Assembly: GCA_963682085.1 (NCBI GenBank)
Contig: OY821614.1
Coordinates: forward strand, 1,550,001-1,614,000
Direction: 5' to 3'
DNA length: 64,000 nucleotides
Source of the DNA: Thiodubiliella sp900128405
GTDB taxonomy: Bacteria; Pseudomonadota; Gammaproteobacteria; PS1; Pseudothioglobaceae
In this document: positions 17,918 through 26,201 of the stretch, in pieces
How the letters are laid out: each line of letters begins with the position of its first letter
Position numbering within the stretch: position 1 is the first letter of the stretch
Notes under the pieces: generated by a model
The model's database searches: none
What the model saw: only the letters and a program-made list of their open reading frames with translations
Told to the model about the DNA's origin: nothing
Position numbers and translations under genes: made by a program

Positions 17918-19189
17918 CTAACTACTAATCGCTTTGAAGCCAATATCGGTACGATAATAAGCATTTTCCCAGTCAATTTTTTGTAACAATGCATAAGCAT
18001 TTGCCTGTGCATCCTTAGTATCCACACCGAGTGCAGTAGCACATAAAACACGCCCGCCATTGCTAACAACATCATCACCTTTCATCTTAGTGCCAGCATG
18101 AAATACTTTAGCCGAAACATTGTCCTCTGGCAATCCAATCACTTCGCCCGAAGGATAAGCACTAGGATAACCATTCGCCGCCAACACGACACCCATTGAT
18201 GAACGCTCATCCCATTCAACGCTAACTTGGTCTAATTTTTGTTGCGTTGCCAACAAGCATAATTGCGCTAAATTAGAGTGTAAACGCATCATAATCGGCT
18301 GTGTTTCTGGGTCGCCAAAACGACAATTGTATTCCAAAACTTTAGAATGCCCTTGCTGGTCAATCATCAACCCTGCATACAAAAAACCCGTATAAGGACT
18401 ACCCTCAGCCGCCATACCCTCAACCGTTGGGCGGATAACCGTGTCCATTACATCCTGAAAAATCTCATCGGTAACAATCGGTGCTGGCGAATAAGCACCC
18501 ATACCACCAGTATTCGGACCTTTATCGCCGTTGTCTCGTGCCTTATGGTCTTGCGAAGTCGCCATTGGCAAGATATTTTTACCATCAACCATTACAATAA
18601 AACTCGCCTCTTCCCCCCTTAAAAACTCCTCAATCACCACACGAGAACCCGCTTTGCCAAAGCGATTACCTTCCAACATATCGTTAATCGCATCACTCGC
18701 CTCTTGCTGTGTATTGGCAATAATCACCCCTTTACCCGCCGCCAAACCATCCGCTTTAATTACAATCGGCGTGCCTTTTTCTTGCACATACTTCACCGCA
18801 GGCTCAACCTCAGTAAAAACATCATAAAATGCAGTTGGAATATTATTTCTATCAAGAAAATCTTTACAAAATGCCTTTGACCCCTCCAGTTGTGAAGCCG
18901 CCTGAGTAGGCCCAAAAATCGCCAACCCCTCCGCCTGAAACGCATCCACCACCCCAATCACCAACGGTGCCTCAGGCCCCACAATGGTAATATCAATACC
19001 ATTATTTTTAGCAAACTCAATCAAAGCACCAATATCCTCCACACCAATATCAACATTCGTCAACTTGTCTTCCAACTGCGTCCCCGCATTACCGGGTGCC
19101 ACAAAAACCGCCTCAACACTATCAAACTTAGCACACTGCCAAGAAATAGCATGCTCACGCCCACCACTGCCTATTACCAAAATTTTCAT
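17918..19189 (-). CDS. purD: Phosphoribosylamine-glycine ligase
   Basis: A 423-residue ATP-grasp enzyme of purine synthesis that joins glycine to phosphoribosylamine. The start MKILVIGSGGREHAISW is the conserved N-domain; VIKADGLAAGKGVIIA is the ATP-grasp loop; GPNTGGMGAYSPAP and ExNCRFGDPE(T)QP are the PurD signatures near the active site. Length is normal. The ATG overlaps the stop of the upstream TPR reading frame by 4 bases, so an essential gene is coupled to an accessory one. Confidence 0.97.
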   Translation of the reverse strand: MKILVIGSGGREHAISWQCAKFDSVEAVFVAPGNAGTQLEDKLTNVDIGVEDIGALIEFAKNNGIDITIVGPEAPLVIGVVDAFQAEGLAIFGPTQAASQLEGSKAFCKDFLDRNNIPTAFYDVFTEVEPAVKYVQEKGTPIVIKADGLAAGKGVIIANTQQEASDAINDMLEGNRFGKAGSRVVIEEFLRGEEASFIVMVDGKNILPMATSQDHKARDNGDKGPNTGGMGAYSPAPIVTDEIFQDVMDTVIRPTVEGMAAEGSPYTGFLYAGLMIDQQGHSKVLEYNCRFGDPETQPIMMRLHSNLAQLCLLATQQKLDQVSVEWDERSSMGVVLAANGYPSAYPSGEVIGLPEDNVSAKVFHAGTKMKGDDVVSNGGRVLCATALGVDTKDAQANAYALLQKIDWENAYYRTDIGFKAISS

Positions 19190-20598
19190 AAAATCTCCTC
19201 TGTTATTAATTGTTGACTAATGGCGTGTATTTTATCCAAACAATATTGAATTTTTTCCATTCCATTTGTAAAATTATTTATTGCCTGATTAAAATCGCTC
19301 TTATCTTGCTTATTGGTCGAATAGTGTGCGATTAATACAAAAGTAAATTCTTCCAACCATTTCAATAGTTCATCTGATACTTGAATTTTTCCACCCCACC
19401 ATCGTTGTAAATATTGCCCTATCAAAACACCTAACTCAGAATTTGGCAACAATTTTTCTTGCGACCAATATCCCAGTATTTTCAGTTGCATTAAATTAAT
19501 TTCCTCTATTTTTTTCCTGTCTGCCAAACCTGCCAAAACTTGATAACAATCTTTGGCTTTATCAAGGTCTGTTTTGCAATAATTACCAACTAAATTATCC
19601 AGTACTGTGGCTTGTGTGATATAAATTTCTTGATGCTGGTGTTTATCTGCTAATTTCTCTAAGAGGTCATAATAATATCTGGCTTTATCAAGGTCTGTTT
19701 TGCCATAATGAACACCTAAATTAACCAGTGCTTTGGCTTGTGTGATATAAATTTCTTGATGCTGGTGTTTATCTGCTAATTTCTCTAAGAGGTCATAATA
19801 ATATCTGGCTTTATCAAGGTCTGTTTTGCCATAATCACCAACTAAATTAACCAGTGCCGTGGCTTGTATGATATAAATTCCTTGATGCTGGTGTTTATCT
19901 GCTAACTCCTTCAAGATATCATAATAATCTTTAGCCTTGCCAGGGTTTGTTTTGCCATAATCATTAACTAAATTAACCAGTGCTTTGGCTTGTGTGATAT
20001 CAATTTCTTGTTGCTGGTGTTTATCTGCTAATTTCTCCAAGATGTCATAATAACATTTGGCTTTATTGCCAGTAGTTGCCGTTAAATAAAGCAAAACATC
20101 GGCTATCCTATTTAAATAACGAGGATCTTCCAAATCCAACAAACCTTGTGCCAATTCTGGAAAATCTAGCAAACAGCGTGCAGTGAAGACCTCAGCGACC
20201 TCAGGTAAGTCTTGCCAAATACAATTAAGCCAAAGTTTGCCATTTCGTGTTTGAATGATTGAACAATCATCGCTGATAATATGCTTTAGAACAAAATATT
20301 CTGCCATTAAATCTACTGCGGTATTGCTATATTCTTCATTATTGTAGTTAATTTCTAATCGTCGAAGGAATTGCTGATTGATGTCGTTAATTTTTGGAAA
20401 TAAATCCAATGCTTGGTAGGATTGTAATCTTTTTGGATTAATTGCAACACCAATACTGGTTAATCCTAAAAAATAATAATGGGCATCGTCTATGGGCGGG
20501 TTTTTCCAAGAGTGTTCATAACTTCTGCGATAATATTCATCAAATAACGCCTCTTTACTTGTTGAGGTATTGCCTTGCTGAATGGCATCTCCTAGCAT
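19186..20598 (-). CDS. C-terminal part of a split STAND-type protein with 42-residue TPR repeats
   Basis: This frame (470 codons from its first ATG) continues the upstream NTPase gene in the -1 frame. It starts ASMLGDAI, the segment that normally follows the conserved R(P/T)-hydrophobic-hydrophobic-A of STAND NTPases. Its second half holds four to five TPR-like repeats of 42 residues (core LADKHQHQEIYITQA, then GKTDLDKA), of the kinesin-light-chain type used for protein recognition. No ribosome binding site is apparent before its ATG, which lies inside the upstream frame. I read both frames as one gene, intact through frameshifting or broken by one missing base. Confidence 0.75.
   Translation of the reverse strand: MLGDAIQQGNTSTSKEALFDEYYRRSYEHSWKNPPIDDAHYYFLGLTSIGVAINPKRLQSYQALDLFPKINDINQQFLRRLEINYNNEEYSNTAVDLMAEYFVLKHIISDDCSIIQTRNGKLWLNCIWQDLPEVAEVFTARCLLDFPELAQGLLDLEDPRYLNRIADVLLYLTATTGNKAKCYYDILEKLADKHQQQEIDITQAKALVNLVNDYGKTNPGKAKDYYDILKELADKHQHQGIYIIQATALVNLVGDYGKTDLDKARYYYDLLEKLADKHQHQEIYITQAKALVNLGVHYGKTDLDKARYYYDLLEKLADKHQHQEIYITQATVLDNLVGNYCKTDLDKAKDCYQVLAGLADRKKIEEINLMQLKILGYWSQEKLLPNSELGVLIGQYLQRWWGGKIQVSDELLKWLEEFTFVLIAHYSTNKQDKSDFNQAINNFTNGMEKIQYCLDKIHAISQQLITEEIL
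19510..20070 (-). repeat. 126-bp tandem repeats encoding the TPR units
   Basis: The phrase AAGGTCTGTTTTGC recurs at 19564, 19690 and 19816, exactly 126 bp (42 codons) apart, with further diverged units up to about 20070. The central units are nearly identical in DNA, so the array was expanded or homogenised recently. Boundaries are approximate. Confidence 0.88.
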
Positions 20599-21737
20599 GG
20601 AGGCAAAAAAGTTCTTTTCTTAATGTCAATCTGCTTGAGTTTGCTACTAAAAGTGGGTAAATCAGGTAATTTTGACGAATCATTAGTAAATTGTTTGGCG
20701 ATGGCGTAATTATCCTCATCACTCAAGGGCTTTAAATTAAGAATATTCGTATTGGATATTAAATGTTCAAAATTTGCCAATGTATTGCCACTACCACTGG
20801 TTAAAGTTTCATACCAATTATTCGGTGTTTTGGTGTTTCTTTCTAATAATAGCACTCTGATTTTGCACTGATGCGTGCGTGCTTTTTCATCAAAATATGA
20901 CAATAAACTTTTAACTGTTTGAATATAACTGCCTGCATAATCAATCACGATAAAGGTATTTACGCTTGGATACCATTGAGAGAAGTCGTGCGTATTTGTA
21001 TTGGCATCAATGTGAAAAAAACCTTTGTCCCAAAATGGATCAACTGAGTTATGGCAAAAATGATATGCCAGTCTGCTTTTGCCTGCACCGCCCTGTTCAC
21101 AGATCGACAACCAACTAAAAGATGGCTCGCTATCAACAAACTGTGCTAATATTCCTTGTTCCTCGTGTCTGCCAATAAAGGGAATAAAGGCGCTGTTATA
21201 GCGAAATCTTTGTAATTTTGTATCTGATTGTGTTGGTTTTTCAAGGCGTAATGGCAGTATTTCTTCCATTGTCTTGAGTTTTTCAACAATGTCATTTAGT
21301 TGTGTTGATACTTGTTCAACTAATTTTAGAATTTTTTTATTTTGCTGATATACTACGCCAATTGCTTGTAATTTTGCGTCAATCTTTGCTAAATTCGCTG
21401 TATTAAGTTTGCCTGCTTTAATGTCTTTTAAGAATTCAAGAGTGTTAATACCTTTCTCTAGTTCGTCAAAATACCATTTTAACGCTTGTGCTAATTTTGG
21501 GTATTGTTTGATTTTCTCTTGTAAAGATTGATTTAACTCGCTTTGTGCCTTATTTGTTACATTTTTAGCCAGCTGATAAATAACTGATAAAACAGATTTA
21601 ATCAAAAGTTTGGGCAGTCCAAAGTCTTGATGCAGATACTCAACCAACTTGGTTTTTATCGTGTCATCTAATAACAAAGTGCCAAAGCCGCCTTGGTCAT
21701 TAAGTTTTCCAATAATATCATCTAAATCTTCTGCCAT
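20592..21737 (-). CDS. N-terminal part of a split STAND-type NTPase
   Basis: A 381-codon frame. The first ~190 residues are helical and partly coiled-coil (LEKGINTLEFLKD..., VSTQLNDIVEKLKTMEE). A P-loop NTPase follows with FIGRHEEQ and Walker A GGAGKSRLA, then Walker B-like TFIVIDYAG. It stops at KKRTFLPPC just where related STAND ATPases continue R-x-hydrophobic-hydrophobic-A. Shifting one base back at 20604-20610 restores RTFLASMLGDA. STAND proteins use the NTPase to switch after a sensor domain (here TPRs) binds a ligand; several act in phage defence. That role is inferred here. Confidence 0.75.
   Translation of the reverse strand: MAEDLDDIIGKLNDQGGFGTLLLDDTIKTKLVEYLHQDFGLPKLLIKSVLSVIYQLAKNVTNKAQSELNQSLQEKIKQYPKLAQALKWYFDELEKGINTLEFLKDIKAGKLNTANLAKIDAKLQAIGVVYQQNKKILKLVEQVSTQLNDIVEKLKTMEEILPLRLEKPTQSDTKLQRFRYNSAFIPFIGRHEEQGILAQFVDSEPSFSWLSICEQGGAGKSRLAYHFCHNSVDPFWDKGFFHIDANTNTHDFSQWYPSVNTFIVIDYAGSYIQTVKSLLSYFDEKARTHQCKIRVLLLERNTKTPNNWYETLTSGSGNTLANFEHLISNTNILNLKPLSDEDNYAIAKQFTNDSSKLPDLPTFSSKLKQIDIKKRTFLPPC
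20604..20610 (-). promoter_or_regulatory. Candidate -1 frameshift site T_TTT_TTG
   Basis: Read on the minus strand in the frame of the NTPase, the codons are ACT TTT TTG, forming an X_XXY_YYZ slippery heptamer. A one-base slip back leads into GCC TCC ATG CTA GGA of the TPR frame. The zero frame ends at TAG 10 bases further on. A run of six T is also where a deletion or sequencing error is most likely. Confidence 0.5.
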
Positions 21738-21764
21738 TTCAACTTTTACGAATACCCAAATTAA

Positions 21765-22391
21765 TTATATATATTGCTCTATAAATTTTCTAAAATTTTT
21801 GTGTGACATAATCTGCGTGCCGTCACAATTAAATGACATTGATACGGTTGAATTAAATAGATTGATGGTAATTGTGCGTAAATAATAGCCTTCTAAATGA
21901 CGCAACTTAGGAATATGTTCCAGAATAAAACGCAAGTCGTTGATGTTGGTTAATTGCCCCATTTTTTGGTTGCGTTCGAGTAAAGATTGTTGCCATTGTG
22001 GAGAAAGGATTTCAAATGAATTGTCTTGCTCAAGCAGTTTGTAAATACGCTTAATCAACTTACTTTTTTCTTTTAAAGCAATCTTATTAAAATGAAAATT
22101 TACATACTCGGGGCTGAGCAAATCCTCTGCTAAATGCACCTCAGTATTAAGTGGGTCAAAAACACTGGACAACCGAACTTCGGTATTGTTCAAGCCAATT
22201 ACCAAACGGTAGGCACCTGTTTCAAGTAATAAATATAGCCAAACCCTTGCCAGTTCTTCAATGTTTTCGTCCACAACATTGAAAGCCCGTTCACGGTTAT
22301 AAACACTTTCACGCAGGCTTTTATCGCCCTTGATAGAGTGCATTAAATTGTTATTAAAATAATAGCCAACAAGAGCGTCTTTTTTCTTCAT
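21765..22391 (-). CDS. Unknown protein upstream of the STAND gene
   Basis: A 208-residue soluble protein I do not recognise. It has no signal peptide or clear membrane segment, and mixed helix and strand character. The start overlaps the truB stop by 4 bases (ATGA), and the split STAND gene follows after 27 bases on the same strand, so truB, this gene, the STAND gene and purD are one transcription unit. Position suggests it works with the NTPase, but nothing in the sequence proves that. Confidence 0.7.
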   Translation of the reverse strand: MKKKDALVGYYFNNNLMHSIKGDKSLRESVYNRERAFNVVDENIEELARVWLYLLLETGAYRLVIGLNNTEVRLSSVFDPLNTEVHLAEDLLSPEYVNFHFNKIALKEKSKLIKRIYKLLEQDNSFEILSPQWQQSLLERNQKMGQLTNINDLRFILEHIPKLRHLEGYYLRTITINLFNSTVSMSFNCDGTQIMSHKNFRKFIEQYI

Positions 22392-23302
22392 ATAAATAAC
22401 CGTTTGGGTTGCAAGTAACCATTTTCTATCTGTCCAATGCCTAGAAAAATGGTATTTTCGTCAAACATTTTAACCAAATTATCAGCTTGGTTTTCAATTT
22501 TAATTTTTCTGCCATAACGAATGTCTATACTTTGTTGTTTGTCAATGGTAACGCTGTGAATACTAGGCAACATTGCTTCACTTGGAAAAATTTTAGCGTC
22601 CAATTGTTCAAAATCTACATCGGTATCGCCTATTAAAGTTTCCAAATCAGCAAACTTAATCGCTTGCGTAATATCGATGTGGGCAAACCCCGTGCGGCGT
22701 AATTCAATAACATGTGCACCACAGCCTAATTTTTCGCCAATATCAGCAATCAGTGAACGAATATAAGTGCCCTTAGAACACGACACTTCTAAACTGATTA
22801 TGCCATTTTCATAGCCTAAAAAGTCAAGTTTGTGAATGGTAACCGAGCGGGCTTTGCGTTCAATCTCAATACCTTGCCTAGCAAGTTTGTATAAAGGTTG
22901 CCCATCTTTTTTAAGCGCCGAATACATCGGCGGCACTTGCTCAATATCACCTTGAAAACTCAATGCAGTATCCAGCACTTGCGCTTCACTGATTTGCTCA
23001 AAGTTTTTTATTGCAGTAATTTCACCTTCACAATCCAGCGTATCCGTCGTTTGCCCAAGTTGCCCACGCACAAAATATCGTTTGTCGTCATTAAGCAAAA
23101 ACCCTGCAACTTTTGTAGCCTGCCCCAAACAAATCGGCAATATGCCACTTGCCAAAGGGTCTAATGCACCCGTATGCCCTGCTTTTTTAGCAAAAAATAA
23201 GCGTTTAACTTTTTGTAAAGCGGCGTTAGAGCTCAATCCTGTGTCTTTATCCAGCAGAATAATGCCATTAATGTCCCTGCCTTTTGCGTTGCGTCTTGAC
23301 AC
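22388..23302 (-). CDS. truB: tRNA pseudouridine(55) synthase
   Basis: A 304-residue enzyme that makes the T-loop pseudouridine at position 55 of tRNAs. The catalytic motif GHTGALDPLASGILP puts the essential Asp at residue 48. SxGTYIRSL (CSKGTYIRSLIAD) is the second conserved motif. Length is close to E. coli TruB (314). It follows rbfA, the conserved nusA-infB-rbfA-truB order. Confidence 0.97.
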   Translation of the reverse strand: MSRRNAKGRDINGIILLDKDTGLSSNAALQKVKRLFFAKKAGHTGALDPLASGILPICLGQATKVAGFLLNDDKRYFVRGQLGQTTDTLDCEGEITAIKNFEQISEAQVLDTALSFQGDIEQVPPMYSALKKDGQPLYKLARQGIEIERKARSVTIHKLDFLGYENGIISLEVSCSKGTYIRSLIADIGEKLGCGAHVIELRRTGFAHIDITQAIKFADLETLIGDTDVDFEQLDAKIFPSEAMLPSIHSVTIDKQQSIDIRYGRKIKIENQADNLVKMFDENTIFLGIGQIENGYLQPKRLFI

Positions 23303-23311
23303 CAGTCAAAT

Positions 23312-23650
23312 TTAAAGTTTGGACAATAAATCATCAATTCTAGCACCTGTGTTTGGCGCTGAATCATAAATAAACTTGAGGGCTGGTGTATGGCGTAAGT
23401 CTAAAGTTTTGGATAAACGAGAACGGAAAAAACCGCTGGCTTTGTAAAGCAAGGGTGCGACAATATTTTGTTGGTCTTCTGGCACTGTATAAAAAACCTT
23501 GGCACTACTTAAATCACGACTACTTAAAACATCGGTAATGCTCACCATTTGTAATCTGGGGTCTTTGGTTTCTTTTTTTAACAACATCACTAATTCTCGG
23601 CGAATCAACTCATTAATTCTTTCAACTCTATAAGAAGTTTGCTCTGCCAT
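23312..23650 (-). CDS. rbfA: 30S ribosome-binding factor A
   Basis: A 112-residue KH-like protein that assists late maturation of the 30S subunit, including 16S 5'-end processing and cold growth. The start RVERINELIRRELVMLLKKE and the conserved KDPRLQMVSITDV near residues 29-41 identify it. The C-terminal HTPALKFIYDSAPNTGARIDDLL is typical. It lies between infB and truB with 9-base gaps. Confidence 0.96.
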   Translation of the reverse strand: MAEQTSYRVERINELIRRELVMLLKKETKDPRLQMVSITDVLSSRDLSSAKVFYTVPEDQQNIVAPLLYKASGFFRSRLSKTLDLRHTPALKFIYDSAPNTGARIDDLLSKL

Positions 23651-23659
23651 TTGTGAATG

Positions 23660-26155
23660 CTAAAGCGTGCGTGCCCTTTCAATACGCTCAAAGACTTCAA
23701 TTTGGTCGCCTGCTTCTACATCATAGCCTGCCACGCCGATACCACATTCTGTGCCTGATTTGACTTCTTTAACATCGTCTTTAAAGCGTCTAAGTGATTC
23801 TAACTCACCTTCAAATACCACCACACTATCACGCAATACACGAATTGGGCTGTCTTTTCTAACTACACCTTCTTCAACTATACAACCAGCAATATCACCC
23901 AGTTTTTGTGATTTAAACACTTCTTTCACATTGGCAATACCAATAATATTTTCACTTAATTCAGGGCTAAGCAGTCCGCTCATAATTGCCCTTACATCAT
24001 CAATTAAGTTGTAGATGATTGAATAGTATTCAATTCGCACTCCTTCATTATCGGCGGTCTTGCGTGCCATTGCATCGGCACGAACATTAAAACCAAGCAC
24101 CAATGCACCTGAGGTGGCTGCTAAGTTAATATCGGTATTATTAATGCCACCTACACCGCTTAAAACGACTTTTACGCGTACTTCGTCAGTTGATAATTCT
24201 TCGAGTGCTTCAACCAATGCTTGTGCTGAACCTCTAACATCAGATTTAAGCAACACATTAACGGTAGAAACATCGCCTTCTTCCATCTTCTGTAAGAAGT
24301 TTTCCATCTTTAATGCTTGTTGTTTTTGTAGTGCGGCCTCACGGTCGCGTGCTTTTCTGAAATCAGCCACTTCTCGTGCTTTGCGTTCTGTCTCCACCAC
24401 CAAAACTTCATCACCTGAATCTGGTACACCTGACAAACCAAGCACTTCAACTGGCATTGAGGGGCTAGCTTCTTGTAAAATTTTGCCTTGGTCGTTCACA
24501 ATTTGCTTAACCTTGCCGTATTCTAAACCAGCAATCATAATATCACCTTTCTTCAAAGTACCTGATTGCACAAGAATTGTTGTTACCTTACCACGACCTT
24601 TCTCAAGGCGTGCTTCCAATACGGTGCCTTGTGCTGGACCTTCAAAAATTGCTGAAAATTCTGACATTTCAGAAGTTAGAGTAATAGCATCTAAAAGTGC
24701 ATCAATGCCTTCGCCTGTATGTGCTGATACGCCCACCATAATCACATCGCCACCCCAGTCTTCTGAGATGACTTCATGCAAAGAAAGCTCTTGTCTAACT
24801 TTATCAAGGTCTGCACCTTCTTTGTCAATTTTATTCACTGCAACAATAATTGGCACGCCTGCTTTCTTTGCATGTTTAATTGACTCAATCGTTTGTGGCA
24901 TAACGCCATCATCAGCAGCTACTACAAGAATAATAATATCGGTTGTGCTTGCGCCACGAGAGCGCATTTTTGAAAATGCCGCATGTCCCGGTGTGTCAAT
25001 GAAAACAATATCGTTGCCGTTTGAACGCACTTGGTAAGCGCCAATGTGTTGAGTAATACCACCAGCCTCTCCATCAACAACTTTTGCCTTACGAATGTAA
25101 TCCAATAATGATGTTTTACCGTGATCAACATGCCCCATAATCGTGACCACTGGTGGTCTAGGTGTCTCGTTGCCAGTTACTTTTGCTTTTTCAATAACAG
25201 CATCTTCAATGGTCTCTTCTTTACTGACAACACCTATGTGCCCCATTTCTTCAACCACCAAAAGTGCAGTGTCTTGATCAATTACATCATTCAGCGTGAC
25301 CATTACACCCATACCCATCAATACTTTGAGAATTTCTCCAGCTTTGGTGGTCATTTTTTGTGCCAAGTCAACGACCTTAATATTATCAGGCACTGCCACT
25401 TCACGAATTACCTTTTCAATCGGTTTTTGAAAGCCGTGTTGTGCTTGCTCTTCTTGAATTTTTTGACTGAGGCGAGTCCTGTCTTTCTTTTTTAATTTTC
25501 TGTTTGTTTTTTTGGCAACATGCAATTGTGTACGCCCTGATCCTGCTGTTGAGTTTGCGTTGCGTAGTCGTTTTGGCTTTTTGACATCTTTTGAGGTGTT
25601 TTTTTCGGGTGTTTCAGTAACTTTTTTAGTATTGTCTGCCTTATTCTCAATCGCTTTTTCAGTATCGCCTGTCTTTTTATCGGTAACTTTTTCAGTATTG
25701 CTTTCTTTTTGCTGTGCTTGTATTTGCTGTTGCTTTAAATCTTCTACCTCTTGCTTTTGCTTCTGAATCATTTCTTTGCGCTTAGCATCTTGTTCTGCTA
25801 ATTTTTCATCTGCATCACGCCCAGCCTCTAATGCCGCTTGTGCCGCTTGCACTGCTTGCATTTCTTCATTGTCTTGAGTGCTTTCAAGTGCTAGTTTTTT
25901 AGCACGGGTTGCCTTAATTTTAATCTTAACGCCTCCACCCGTGCTTACGCTTGCCTTCACACCTGGTTGGCGAGAAACAGAGATACTAGATTTACTTGAA
26001 CGCTTTGACAAACTACTCATTAAAACTTTGCGCTCTTCTCCTGAAATCTCAGAATCAGCAGCTTTACCTTCAATGCCAGCATTTGCTAAAATTGTGATAA
26101 CTTCTTCTTCAGTCTTTTTCAGTAACTTAGAGAGTGATTGAACTGTATGTGCCAT
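23660..26155 (-). CDS. infB: Translation initiation factor IF-2
   Basis: An 831-residue GTPase that brings initiator tRNA to the 30S subunit. Order of parts: IF2_N domain (residues 1-50), a charged Lys/Glu/Gln-rich low-complexity linker (about 100-230), a second IF2_N, the G domain starting GHVDHGKTSLLDYI with DTPGHAAF and NKIDKEGAD, then domains II-IV. It is a little shorter than E. coli IF2 alpha (890), the difference being in the linker. Its start is 46 bases after nusA. Confidence 0.98.
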   Translation of the reverse strand: MAHTVQSLSKLLKKTEEEVITILANAGIEGKAADSEISGEERKVLMSSLSKRSSKSSISVSRQPGVKASVSTGGGVKIKIKATRAKKLALESTQDNEEMQAVQAAQAALEAGRDADEKLAEQDAKRKEMIQKQKQEVEDLKQQQIQAQQKESNTEKVTDKKTGDTEKAIENKADNTKKVTETPEKNTSKDVKKPKRLRNANSTAGSGRTQLHVAKKTNRKLKKKDRTRLSQKIQEEQAQHGFQKPIEKVIREVAVPDNIKVVDLAQKMTTKAGEILKVLMGMGVMVTLNDVIDQDTALLVVEEMGHIGVVSKEETIEDAVIEKAKVTGNETPRPPVVTIMGHVDHGKTSLLDYIRKAKVVDGEAGGITQHIGAYQVRSNGNDIVFIDTPGHAAFSKMRSRGASTTDIIILVVAADDGVMPQTIESIKHAKKAGVPIIVAVNKIDKEGADLDKVRQELSLHEVISEDWGGDVIMVGVSAHTGEGIDALLDAITLTSEMSEFSAIFEGPAQGTVLEARLEKGRGKVTTILVQSGTLKKGDIMIAGLEYGKVKQIVNDQGKILQEASPSMPVEVLGLSGVPDSGDEVLVVETERKAREVADFRKARDREAALQKQQALKMENFLQKMEEGDVSTVNVLLKSDVRGSAQALVEALEELSTDEVRVKVVLSGVGGINNTDINLAATSGALVLGFNVRADAMARKTADNEGVRIEYYSIIYNLIDDVRAIMSGLLSPELSENIIGIANVKEVFKSQKLGDIAGCIVEEGVVRKDSPIRVLRDSVVVFEGELESLRRFKDDVKEVKSGTECGIGVAGYDVEAGDQIEVFERIERARTL

Positions 26156-26201
26156 AGCGTTTGCCTTTGTTTTAATTTATTAAGAATTAATGCTTAAAGA
26201 A

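Noticed and set aside
24060..25037. A 325-codon plus-strand frame
   Set aside because: Shadow of infB on the opposite strand; the Ser/Ala-rich composition mirrors infB codons.
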